DNA from: JAEYLA01 sp035561315
GTDB lineage: Bacteria; Bacillota; Clostridia; Christensenellales; CAG-138
Direction of reading: 5' to 3'
NCBI GenBank assembly: GCA_035561315.1
Contig: DATMXR010000003.1
Location: 1-24,506, forward strand
DNA length: 24,506 bases
Shown: piece by piece, positions 16,204 through 23,698 of the stretch
How the letters are laid out: each line of letters opens with the position of its first letter
Position numbering within the stretch: the first letter of the stretch is position 1
The notes under the pieces: model-generated
Database searches by the model: none
What the model saw: only the letters and a program-made list of their open reading frames with translations
Told to the model about the DNA's origin: nothing
Position numbers and translations under genes: made by a program

Positions 16204-16245
16204 CTTGCGGTTGCCGTAGGCATGACTGCCTGCGGCAGCCGCAAG
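16204..16245 (+). other. long perfect hairpin between the binding-protein and DraG fusion genes
   Basis: Nineteen consecutive pairs (two are G-T) join 16204-16222 to 16227-16245 around a TGAC loop. No T-run follows and an open gene starts 64 bases later, so it is unlikely to be a full terminator. Such hairpins after binding-protein genes commonly protect the upstream message from 3' decay and lower expression of what follows. Partial attenuation is also possible. Confidence 0.6.
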
Positions 16246-16309
16246 ATGAATAGGAGGACGACCGTCGGCCCCTTCCCCGATTAAATGCAGCGCCAAGGAG
16301 GGCAAAAAC

Positions 16310-18409
16310 TTGGTACAAGGTTATTTGGGAAAAATATATGCAAGCCTCATCGGCATGAATGCCGGGATTCGACTTGGCGCTCCGGTAGAGCCGGATGCCT
16401 GGACCTATGAACGCATACAGCGTGTCTTCGGTGAGATTACCGATTATGTGAAGGAATTTAAGATGTTCGCCTCGGACGATGATTCCGCTGTGCCATATCA
16501 CGTGGGCCGCACCATGTTTGATATCCCGGCGGACCGGGAGATGACCTCGGAGGACGTATCGAAGTCCTGGCTGAACTACGCCCGGGACGGGATTGGCTTG
16601 TTCTGGTGGGGCGGCTATGGAGTCAGCACCAGCCATACGGCCTACTTGAACCTGAAGGCGGGCATCCGGCCGCCCCAAAGCGGCAGCATGGTGCAAAACG
16701 GGCAAGTTCTGGCTGAACAGATCGGCGGACAATTGTCGATAGATACCTTCGGGCTGGTATACCCGAACGACCCGGAAAAAGCGGCCCGCAACGCACGCAT
16801 CGCCGCCCGCGTCAGCCACGATGGCAACGCCTTGCAGGGCGCAGGATATATCGCGGCATGTATTTCCAAGGCTTTTGTCACACGGGATGTGCATGAAATC
16901 ATGGCGGCAGGGCTTTCGGTAACCGATCCGGGCAGCCTCTACAGCCAGGTGGTACGCGCCGTAATGGACTATCACGCCAAGAACCCGGAGAACTGGCGCG
17001 ATTGCCGTGCTTATCTGAACGACCATTGGGGCTATGACAAATATGCGGGCGCCTGCCATGTGATCCCCAACGCCGGCGTCTGCGCCATGGCCATGCTATA
17101 CTCGGGCGGTGACTTCAACCGGGCGATTGAGATCGCCACTATGGCCAGTTGGGATACCGATAGCAACAGCGGTTCCATCGGTTCCATACTAGGGGCGGCC
17201 TGCGGCCTCGAAGGAATTCGCGCTAACTACCGCGCGCCCATCAATGATTGTGTTGTGTTGTCCGGCATCAGCGGCAGCCTGAATATTCTGGATTTACCTA
17301 CCTATGCGATGCAGCTGGCCCGCACCGGTTATTTGCGCGCAGGAGAGACACCGCCGGACAATCTACGGGATCCGGGCCGCGATCTGTTCTTTGACTTTCA
17401 ACTTCCCGGCTCTACCCATGGATTCCGGGTGTCGGATTCTTTCTACTGCAGCCTTTCCAACGCGCAGGGCGAGGGAGCGGATGGAGGCGGCGCGCTGGAA
17501 GTGTTTATAGATCGCATGGCGCGCGGAAAAATCTGTAAGATTTACCACAAGCCGTTCTACCGCCGGGCAGACTTCTCGGACGAGCGGTATATGCCGGTAT
17601 TTTCTCCGCAGGCGTATCCGGGCCAGCGCGTACAGTTTACCTTAAAGGCCGACAGCTGGAGCGGGGAAGGACTGTTCATCCAGCCTTATGTGCGCAACAC
17701 GTCCACCCGGGAGGATGCCGCGATAGGCGGGCAATTTTTGCTTGGCGAGGACTGGACGGCGTTTGACTTCATCATCCCCGACCTGAACGGCGCAATGGTG
17801 GATGAGATTGGCTTCATAGTGGAGGGGGATACGCCGTCTACCAAAGGGCGGGATATGGGACGCCTGCTGATGGACCATTTCCGGGTAAGCGGCCCGGCCC
17901 GCTACACGATACGGATGGATAAACAGAAGAAGGAATTTGCTTCGATCACGCCCTTCTCCCATAACCACGGCGCATGGGATATCCAGGGCACAATGCTGCA
18001 GGCCATGTGCCTGGAGCATTGCGAGGCCATGACCGGCAGCTTCTACACCCGAAATGTCCGAGTTTGTGTGCCAGTCACCCCAGCCATCGGGGACAGCCAT
18101 CTGGTGTCTCTGCGCGTACAGGGCGCGATGCGCGGCTACTACGCGGGCTTGGACGGCAAGGGGGAGATTTCTATCTTCTGCAACGATTTTGGGATGAAAA
18201 GGCTTGCTACCGCTTCCTACCCCTGGACTGCCGGAGAGAGTTATATCCTTACATTCGCCGCAGCGGGCGATAGCCTGACCCTGGATATCAATGGGGAAAC
18301 GGTGCTGCAGGCCGAAGATGGCCGCTATTCTCACGGCATGGTCGGCTTGGCCAAGTACGCCCGGGGCCGTACCCTGTTCGGAACCGTGACGGTGGAGGAG
18401 CTTGATTAA
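16310..18409 (+). CDS. ADP-ribosylglycohydrolase (DraG)-fold protein with C-terminal beta-sandwich-like regions, second copy
   Basis: A 699-aa paralogue of the protein at 7012, alike from end to end. It has DDDS at 56-59, SHDGNA in place of SHDGEG, and WDTDSN at 281-286. The C-terminal regions match too: DERYMPVFSPQ and FCNDFGMKRL have counterparts in the first copy. TTG 16310 is chosen: AAGGAGG lies eight bases upstream and the N-terminus then aligns with the first copy (GAPVEP at about residue 24). No signal peptide is seen. It is the last complete gene of the operon and sits after the transporter, while its sister is first. Differences in the second metal motif (SHDGEG versus SHDGNA) may reflect different substrates or reduced activity in one copy. 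Confidence 0.85.
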   Translation: MVQGYLGKIYASLIGMNAGIRLGAPVEPDAWTYERIQRVFGEITDYVKEFKMFASDDDSAVPYHVGRTMFDIPADREMTSEDVSKSWLNYARDGIGLFWWGGYGVSTSHTAYLNLKAGIRPPQSGSMVQNGQVLAEQIGGQLSIDTFGLVYPNDPEKAARNARIAARVSHDGNALQGAGYIAACISKAFVTRDVHEIMAAGLSVTDPGSLYSQVVRAVMDYHAKNPENWRDCRAYLNDHWGYDKYAGACHVIPNAGVCAMAMLYSGGDFNRAIEIATMASWDTDSNSGSIGSILGAACGLEGIRANYRAPINDCVVLSGISGSLNILDLPTYAMQLARTGYLRAGETPPDNLRDPGRDLFFDFQLPGSTHGFRVSDSFYCSLSNAQGEGADGGGALEVFIDRMARGKICKIYHKPFYRRADFSDERYMPVFSPQAYPGQRVQFTLKADSWSGEGLFIQPYVRNTSTREDAAIGGQFLLGEDWTAFDFIIPDLNGAMVDEIGFIVEGDTPSTKGRDMGRLLMDHFRVSGPARYTIRMDKQKKEFASITPFSHNHGAWDIQGTMLQAMCLEHCEAMTGSFYTRNVRVCVPVTPAIGDSHLVSLRVQGAMRGYYAGLDGKGEISIFCNDFGMKRLATASYPWTAGESYILTFAAAGDSLTLDINGETVLQAEDGRYSHGMVGLAKYARGRTLFGTVTVEELD

Positions 18410-18423
18410 AGCATCGGTACAGG

Positions 18424-18576
18424 GAAAAAACAGATAAGCGCTGGCAGCGGGTACCGCACTTTGCCGGGGAAGGGGAGACGCTCCCTGCCTCCGGGTACGA
18501 AACCTTCTGCGGCGGAAAGGACCTGAACCAGTCCGTTGCCCTCGCCCATGCGGCTTTGGCCGTATGGCATCTATAA
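18424..18576 (+). pseudogene. truncated ribokinase/PfkB-family kinase remnant
   Basis: The frame that contains 18451-18573 reads VPHFAGEGETLPASGYETF, then CGGKDLNQSVALAHAALAVW, then stops at 18574-18576. This is the N-terminal substrate-binding part of ribokinases (the GET segment followed by GGKGANQA-like residues). Here the normally glycine position after GGK is D. The first residues are damaged: AAAAAACAGATAAGCGCTGG could encode a lost KKQISAG start, with about nine codons missing, and no start codon or ribosome site is left. Roughly 80 per cent of the kinase, including the catalytic GAGD region, is absent. It would have followed the DraG operon and phosphorylated the released sugar, supporting a ribose-type end product. 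Confidence 0.7.
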
Positions 18577-18590
18577 CTACCTAACATTTT

Positions 18591-18770
18591 AGTGGGGATG
18601 GGGAGACTCCTCCGCTAGTCTCCCGCCGCTCGCTCACATCGCTCGCGGCCATGGTCGGCTACGACGGCCCGCAGGCCTAGTGCCCGAAGGCGTCTTCCGC
18701 CAAGGGCCGCTAAAGCGGCGCGGGCAAACGCGTCACCGGCGCGTTTGCTATTCCGCCCTTCGAGCCCCTC
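18591..18770. repeat. cluster of short inverted repeats next to the tRNA gene
   Basis: Within 180 bases I see GGGAGACT/AGTCTCCC (18601-18608, 18617-18624), GCCGC/GCGGC (18625-18629, 18645-18649), GCCGCT/AGCGGC (18706-18718) and GCAAACGCG/CGCGTTTGC (18724-18732, 18740-18748). GTGGGGATGG (18592-18601) repeats the tRNA 3' end sequence at 18824-18833, and TTCGAGCCCCTC (18759-18770) is the inverse of the tRNA T-arm sequence at 18832-18843. The stretch has no convincing gene. It looks like an interspersed, tRNA-associated non-coding repeat, but copy number in the genome cannot be judged here. Confidence 0.45.
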
Positions 18771-18782
18771 TGAACTTACTGA

Positions 18783-18824
18783 CCAAAGCAAAAAGGTCGC
18801 CGGTTGGCGACCTCTTTGCTTTGG
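18783..18824 (-). terminator. intrinsic terminator of tRNA-Val
   Basis: A nineteen-position stem (one A-C mismatch) pairs CCAAAGCAAAAAGGTCGCC (18783-18801) with 18806-18824 around a GGTT loop. On the minus strand, the core AGGTCGCC/GGCGACCT is followed by five T's. Its outer arm overlaps the encoded CCA end of the tRNA, so the terminator and tRNA end share bases. Confidence 0.7.
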
Positions 18825-18898
18825 TGGGGATGGAGGGGCTCGAACCCCCGACCTCTTCGATGTGAGCGAAGCGCTCTAACCTGCTGGGCTACATCCCC
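18822..18898 (-). tRNA. tRNA-Val (anticodon CAC)
   Basis: Read on the minus strand, the 77-base gene has a seven-pair acceptor stem (GGGGATG with CATCCCC), an anticodon stem CTTCG/CGAAG around the loop CTCACAT (anticodon CAC at positions 34-36, with U33), a T arm GGGGG-TTCGAGC-CCCTC, and an encoded CCA end. The D stem GCCC/GAGC has one C-A mismatch. The tRNA reads GUG codons for valine. It is complete and has its own promoter and terminator. Confidence 0.9.
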
Positions 18899-18912
18899 GT
18901 GACGCGTATAAT

Positions 18913-18941
18913 ATCATACCGCAGAAAAGGGTGCATTGCAA
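18913..18941 (-). promoter_or_regulatory. promoter of tRNA-Val
   Basis: On the minus strand, TTGCAA (18936-18941) and TATGAT (18913-18918) are separated by exactly 17 bases. Transcription would begin about 6-8 bases later, just before the tRNA 5' end at 18898. Confidence 0.65.
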
Positions 18942-18965
18942 GTTGAAAATTTAATATGCCGGGGA

Positions 18966-19014
18966 GCGGGAGGATTTCCCGCAGCCCCCCAAGGGCCGCC
19001 AAAATGCGGCCTTT
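18966..19014. other. paired hairpins in the gap after the dehydrogenase gene
   Basis: GCGGGA/TCCCGC (18966-18982) and AAGGGCCGC/GCGGCCTTT (18991-18999 with 19006-19014, one G-T pair) lie between the end of the dehydrogenase gene and the tRNA promoter. On the minus strand an AT-rich stretch follows the first. They could end the minus-strand operon, but neither has a good T-run. Nothing else is visible in 18942-19082. Confidence 0.4.
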
Positions 19015-19082
19015 ACACTTCTTGCGCCCTGCCATTATAGCCCCGATAGCCCCGAGCGGCCCTTTGCATGTCAATCGCTCTC

Positions 19083-20333
19083 TTACAGCCCCGGCGCGTT
19101 TTGCAGCAAATACTTTTCTGCCTCCCTGCACCAGAGCATGCTGTTGCGGGCGCATATTTCATGCAGTGCACGAAACAGCGGGTCGGTGCGGCCTTTTTCT
19201 TCAAACGCGTCGATAGCGGTCAGCGGCAGATCGATATTGCAGTAAATGAGTTTTTTCGCACCCGGAATTTCGGGAAGGCGGAGCGTGGCCTCCGCCGCGC
19301 TGCCTAGCCCGCCGATGTGGGAGATCAATATGGACGGGTCGATACTCCCTTCCTCCAGGAGGCGCAGCGCTTCCTTCATATCGTCGATATCGCCGCCGGA
19401 CGTGCCTATGATGTGCTTGTCGTTGTAATGGACGTCGTAAAAGTTTACCGTGGCCGCGAACTCCTTTTTGGTGGGCCCCGCAAAGAAGTTGACGCAGCTG
19501 TTGGTTCCGGCGATCGCGTCCGCGGTCCCGATCACGCTGGGAACGGGGGCCATGATAAAGATATCGTCAAAGCCGGAGCCAAAGGCGTACCGCTTCAGCC
19601 CTTTGGCCGGATCCTCCATATCCTTTGTGTTCACGATCTCGATCTCCACGCCGTTTTTGGGCTTTAACACGGCTTTCGCCCGGGCGATCCGCTTTTCGTC
19701 GATATCCGTGATGACGATGCGCCTTGGCCGTTGCTCCAGCGCCATCGCCACTTCGGCCGCGCCCAGGCCCATGGGGCCGCAGCCCGCGAGTATCGCCATG
19801 CAGCCGCCCTGCTTCAGCCCCATGATATGGGTCTTGCTGTTCCCGCCCAAGTGGTATTGGGAGCGCGCCGCCGAAATCAGGCAGGACAGCGGTTCCGCCG
19901 TGGATGCTTTAAAATAGGCGTCGCCGGAGTAGGGGAGGAAATATCCCCCGTTCACTGCCTCGGCGGGCACGATGATATGCGTGGCGTTTCCGCCGTAACA
20001 GGGAAAGCTGTAGCCCGGGCCCTTTATGGTATTCCCGTCCGTCATTTTGGGCTGGACGGTAAACAGGTCCCCGACGTTTATCTTGTCTTTGAGCGCTGCG
20101 CCGGCCTGTTCCACCCTGCCGCAGAATTCATGGCCGATGAGCACGGGATTTGTTGCGATATCGTCCGGCACGCACCGGTGCCCGCTTCCCTGCAAAACCG
20201 CCTTGTAGGTGGACATGCACAGGCTGTCCGTTATGACGCTCGCCAGCAGCTCGTCCTCTCTGATATCCCGCAGGTCAAATTCCTCAAACCGGATGTCGTT
20301 TACGCCGTACAGGCGCACCGCTTTTGTCTTCAT
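19083..20333 (-). CDS. zinc-type medium-chain alcohol/sugar dehydrogenase
   Basis: A 416-aa member of the medium-chain dehydrogenase family. It shows the GHEFCGRVEQAG zinc-site segment near residues 68-79, AEPLSC in the middle, and a Rossmann nucleotide-binding motif GCGPMGLGAAEVAM. The CxxCxxC structural-zinc cysteines are missing. It resembles L-sorbose-1-phosphate reductase-like proteins in length and style, which oxidise or reduce sugar alcohols or sugar phosphates with NAD(P). ATG 20333 follows GAGGAGAGCGTT, 18 bases after the glycyl-radical enzyme gene, so it is the last gene of that operon. It probably handles the substrate or product of the radical enzyme, for example making or consuming the hydroxy compound. 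The substrate is not known. Confidence 0.85.
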   Translation of the reverse strand: MKTKAVRLYGVNDIRFEEFDLRDIREDELLASVITDSLCMSTYKAVLQGSGHRCVPDDIATNPVLIGHEFCGRVEQAGAALKDKINVGDLFTVQPKMTDGNTIKGPGYSFPCYGGNATHIIVPAEAVNGGYFLPYSGDAYFKASTAEPLSCLISAARSQYHLGGNSKTHIMGLKQGGCMAILAGCGPMGLGAAEVAMALEQRPRRIVITDIDEKRIARAKAVLKPKNGVEIEIVNTKDMEDPAKGLKRYAFGSGFDDIFIMAPVPSVIGTADAIAGTNSCVNFFAGPTKKEFAATVNFYDVHYNDKHIIGTSGGDIDDMKEALRLLEEGSIDPSILISHIGGLGSAAEATLRLPEIPGAKKLIYCNIDLPLTAIDAFEEKGRTDPLFRALHEICARNSMLWCREAEKYLLQNAPGL

Positions 20334-20351
20334 AACGCTCTCCTCTTACAT

Positions 20352-22742
20352 TCATAGCCCGTGGACCGTGCGCGTGATGATCTCATCCTGCAGCGCGCCG
20401 TCCAGGTTGACGAAAAACTCGCAGTATCCGCCGATCCGGACGATCAGGTTCCGGTATTTGTCCGGCTCAAGCTTCGCTTTTTTGAGCACCTCCGCGTCCA
20501 CGAAATTCACCTGGATCTGCGGCCCGCCGTCCTCCAGGTATGCGGCGATGAGCCCCTTCAATACGTTGGTCCCGCTCCGGCTGCGCACAAGCGCCGGGTT
20601 GATCTTCAAATTCAGCGCGTAACCCCCGGTCACGCCGCCGTGGTCGAGCTTCAATACGGAATTGAGCATTTTCGTCGGGCCGTTCACGTCCTTGCCCTGG
20701 GAAGGCCCCATGCTGTCGCTGAATGTCTCGCCCTTATGCCGCCCGTTGGGCGTGGCCCCGGTGATCTCCCCATGATAGATGTGGAAGAAATACCCGAACA
20801 GCGTGGATACGTATTTGTCGCTCTGGCCCTTGCTGTTGTACGCAAGCACCATATCGTCGAATTGGGTCAATATATCCTTCGCGAGCGCGTCGACTTCGTC
20901 CTCGTCGTTGCCGTAATGGGGCATGTGCGTGAGCATCGGGCGGATGGAATCGGCGCCGGCAAAATCCAGCTCCAGCAGTTGCGCAAGCCGGTCTATGGTG
21001 AGGATTTTGTCCTCATACACCGTTTTTTTCACGGCGACCATGGAGTCGGCTGCGGTGCCCAGCCCGTAGGCGTAAAACGACCAATGCGTGCCCAGCTCGC
21101 TTCCGCCCTGGAACATGTCCTTTCCGGTTTCCAGGCAGCCGTCTATCATCAGCGACGCGAGCGGGTCATAGCACTTGCCGGGGATATCCTTCCGCTTTTC
21201 GTCCGCTTCGTCCTTATCCGCCTGCACCGCGGCCTTCAGCTCCGCGTGGTACGCTTCTAAAAACTCGTCGAACGTATCCAGTTGATACGCGCCCTTTTGA
21301 TAGTTCCGGAACACGCCCTCAAACAGCATGGGGAATGCGATAGGGTCCGTAATGCCCCAATTCGGCTGTTTGTGGGGGACCATGATCTCCACGCAGCCCA
21401 TGTTGTAATAATCGTTCGCGTATGTGTCCGCGTACCCCAGCTTTTTCAGGTTCGCGATCCAGACTTCGTCCGACATAATCATCGGCTGCCCCGCGCCCGC
21501 CTTGATGGAGTCCGCTACCGCGTCGATCAGCCACGGCGCGTTTTTTTTATTCAGGCGCACGCCGACATTCGGGTAGGGCAGTTTCATCTCCTTTATGACC
21601 TCCAGCAAAAGCGCCGTAAGGCCGTTCGCCGCATCCTCCCCATCGGGGGTGACGCCGCCGATCGTCATGCTCTGCACGGTCCGGAGCCTGGGCTCGTTGA
21701 TCTTAAGCCACAGGCAGCACAGCAGCTCTTTCGCGTCCTCCCGCGTCAGCCGCCCGCTTTTTAAATCCCTGTCGTAAAGCTCAAACATATATTGGTCGAA
21801 CCTGCCGAAGGAGAGCGCCGAGCCCCATGTGACGCTCGCCATGATGTGCAGCATCCACACAAACTGTATCCCTTCGCGGAAGCTTTGTGCGGGCCTGTGG
21901 GAGAGCGCCTGGCAGATATCCGCCATATCCGGAAGCTCCGCCCGGCGAACGGGTCCTTCCCGCTCCGCTTCGGCTTTGAGCGCGTCCTCATACCGCAAAA
22001 AGAAATTGGCGGCGGCTTTTGCCACGATGCCCGCCGCAAGGTAGTATTCGCGCCGTTCGCCCTCCGCACGGCTTGCTTTCTCCCCGATGTCCGCGATCAG
22101 CGCGTCAAAGCCCGTGTTCATGACGCGCGCATAGTTCAAAGAAAGGTGGTTTGCCGCAAACCAGGGGAGCGAGTCGATCTCCCGCTTTACCTCCGCGCCG
22201 TAATCGATCTTGAACCCGCGCTCCAGCTCCCTGCCGATCTCGTATTTTTCAAGGCCCGGCTCGTTGGCGTAGCGCGCCTGCATCTCGCCAATCACTTTTT
22301 GCAGGTCCGCATAGCTGATGTTCGCGTCGTGGTGCACGCGGCTCATCAGCGCCCAGCGGCTTTTCTTTTTTGTGAACTCGTCCTCGAACGTCTTGATTTT
22401 GTTCCTGTCCTGCGCAAGCTCCGTCCGCTCCGTCCGCTTCTTCACAAGATAGTCTTCGATGATACTTATCGCCGCGTCCCGCTGCTCCCCGTAAGAGGGG
22501 ACATCCTCTTCCACGGGGCAATAGGCCGTCATGGTGCCGGCGAAAAGCTCATGCGGCAACACGGCAATGGGCGCGTGTTCCAGCAGGTAGGCCTGCGCCT
22601 TGGCCCGCCGCAGCTGCACCGGCTCCGTCCGGGTGGACTTTAACGACTCATAGGCGAGCGGGTAAAAATACGTCCGCCTTACCCCCGCGCCGTTCAATTG
22701 CTCCACGCTTTTGCGCATCTCCCGTATGCGTGCGTTCATCAT
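20352..22742 (-). CDS. glycyl-radical enzyme, dehydratase/lyase-like
   Basis: A 796-aa anaerobic radical enzyme of the pyruvate formate-lyase superfamily. The active-site motif GCVE (catalytic C450, numbered from the first ATG) is of the kind seen in glycerol and propanediol dehydratases and choline lyase, not the double cysteine of pyruvate formate-lyase. The glycyl-radical loop RIGGYCEFF, with G772, lies 24 residues from the end as usual. Serine is more common where Y-C occurs here. The N-terminal PFL-like domain fills most of the rest. The start shares ATGA with the activase stop (ATG 22742; an ATG at 22739 is also possible), behind GGAGG. By family knowledge it removes water or another group from a hydroxylated substrate. 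The substrate cannot be fixed. Confidence 0.9.
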   Translation of the reverse strand: MMNARIREMRKSVEQLNGAGVRRTYFYPLAYESLKSTRTEPVQLRRAKAQAYLLEHAPIAVLPHELFAGTMTAYCPVEEDVPSYGEQRDAAISIIEDYLVKKRTERTELAQDRNKIKTFEDEFTKKKSRWALMSRVHHDANISYADLQKVIGEMQARYANEPGLEKYEIGRELERGFKIDYGAEVKREIDSLPWFAANHLSLNYARVMNTGFDALIADIGEKASRAEGERREYYLAAGIVAKAAANFFLRYEDALKAEAEREGPVRRAELPDMADICQALSHRPAQSFREGIQFVWMLHIMASVTWGSALSFGRFDQYMFELYDRDLKSGRLTREDAKELLCCLWLKINEPRLRTVQSMTIGGVTPDGEDAANGLTALLLEVIKEMKLPYPNVGVRLNKKNAPWLIDAVADSIKAGAGQPMIMSDEVWIANLKKLGYADTYANDYYNMGCVEIMVPHKQPNWGITDPIAFPMLFEGVFRNYQKGAYQLDTFDEFLEAYHAELKAAVQADKDEADEKRKDIPGKCYDPLASLMIDGCLETGKDMFQGGSELGTHWSFYAYGLGTAADSMVAVKKTVYEDKILTIDRLAQLLELDFAGADSIRPMLTHMPHYGNDEDEVDALAKDILTQFDDMVLAYNSKGQSDKYVSTLFGYFFHIYHGEITGATPNGRHKGETFSDSMGPSQGKDVNGPTKMLNSVLKLDHGGVTGGYALNLKINPALVRSRSGTNVLKGLIAAYLEDGGPQIQVNFVDAEVLKKAKLEPDKYRNLIVRIGGYCEFFVNLDGALQDEIITRTVHGL

Positions 22743-23698
22743 ATACCCTCCAGTTTCCGCCCGCCTTTTGCAAGGATGTGCCGCTCCCATTCCATAACCG
22801 TTTGTACGTCCGGCGTTTCAAATGGATGTGCGTCCATCCCCGTCTGCTTTGCCTTTGACGTGCCCAGCGCATGGTAGGGCATCAGCTCGAACCCCAGTAT
22901 ATTCCCGTATGTCCGGGTCAGCTCCGCGATGCAGTCCAGATGCCCGGGCGTTGCGTTGACCCGGGGGATCATGGGGCAGCGGAGCACGATGTTTACCCCT
23001 CTTTCACTAAAATGCCGGAGATTACATAATACCGTTTCCCGGTCAAGGCCGGTCAGCCGCTCATACTGCCCGTTTCCCGTCGCCTTGTAATCGAACAGCA
23101 CCAGGTCAAGATACGGCAGCAACTCCTCGTATTTTTGAAACGGGGCCGCGCCGTTGGTTTCTATTGCGGTGTGCAGGCCGTGCCGCTTTGCGTAAACCAG
23201 CAGCGCCTTCGTAAAACCCGCCTGAACCATAGGCTCGCCGCCAGTTATGGTCACCCCGCCCCCGGTCCCGCCGTAATAGCGGCTGTCCCTGAGCGCCGAG
23301 TCCATGGCTTCCCGCACCGTCATGGTTTTGCCTATCATCGAAAGCGCACCCGCAGGGCAGGCTTTTACGCACGCTCCGCGGGCGGCGCAGTTCGCCCAAT
23401 TGATCTCGTGCTTCCCTTCGCTTACGGTATGCGCGCCCGGGCACACAGCCTGACATGCCCCGCAATGGACGCACTTGCTGGCAAGGAATGAAAGCTGCGG
23501 CCCCGGGGAGATGCTTTCCGGGTTGTGGCACCACAGGCAGCGCGCGTCGCAGCCCTTTAAGAATATCGCGGTCCGTATGCCCGGCCCGTCGTCCACGGAA
23601 AAGGGCTGTATGGCGAACACGTTGCCCGTTTCGGCTTCGCAGGTTGCTTGTTGAGCGCCTGTCAGCAAAACAGCACCGTCGTTTTTTCCCTGATCCAT
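22739..23698 (-). CDS. glycyl-radical enzyme activating protein (radical SAM)
   Basis: A 319-aa radical SAM activase that installs the glycyl radical on the neighbouring enzyme. The radical-SAM motif CxxxCxxC is C50, C54 and C57 (GCDARCLWCHNPES), followed by a four-cysteine ferredoxin site (C76, C79, C82, C86). A second ferredoxin-like site has C104, C110 and C114, but R107 where the second cysteine would normally be. TGGGVTITGGEPM and LVLFDYKATG are also typical of the family. ATG 23698 follows GGGAGGCGCTCGA and lies inside the regulator gene (37-base overlap); the N-terminus is about 20 residues longer than usual, so a later start is possible. Its stop overlaps the enzyme start. Confidence 0.9.
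   Translation of the reverse strand: MDQGKNDGAVLLTGAQQATCEAETGNVFAIQPFSVDDGPGIRTAIFLKGCDARCLWCHNPESISPGPQLSFLASKCVHCGACQAVCPGAHTVSEGKHEINWANCAARGACVKACPAGALSMIGKTMTVREAMDSALRDSRYYGGTGGGVTITGGEPMVQAGFTKALLVYAKRHGLHTAIETNGAAPFQKYEELLPYLDLVLFDYKATGNGQYERLTGLDRETVLCNLRHFSERGVNIVLRCPMIPRVNATPGHLDCIAELTRTYGNILGFELMPYHALGTSKAKQTGMDAHPFETPDVQTVMEWERHILAKGGRKLEGI

Noticed and set aside
14665..16305. A 546-residue minus-strand open frame.
   Set aside because: It is antisense to the lipoprotein gene, which has a clear signal peptide, lipobox and ribosome site. The antisense translation has no recognisable domain.
18592..18833. The repeated GTGGGGATGG as attachment sites of an integrated element.
   Set aside because: The repeat is only ten bases, the segment between is about 230 bases, and no integrase gene is present in the window.
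18680..18865. A plus-strand 61-residue frame ending in GMEGLEPPTSSM.
   Set aside because: It runs across the terminator and the antisense strand of tRNA-Val. Such endings are a known artefact of translating tRNA genes.
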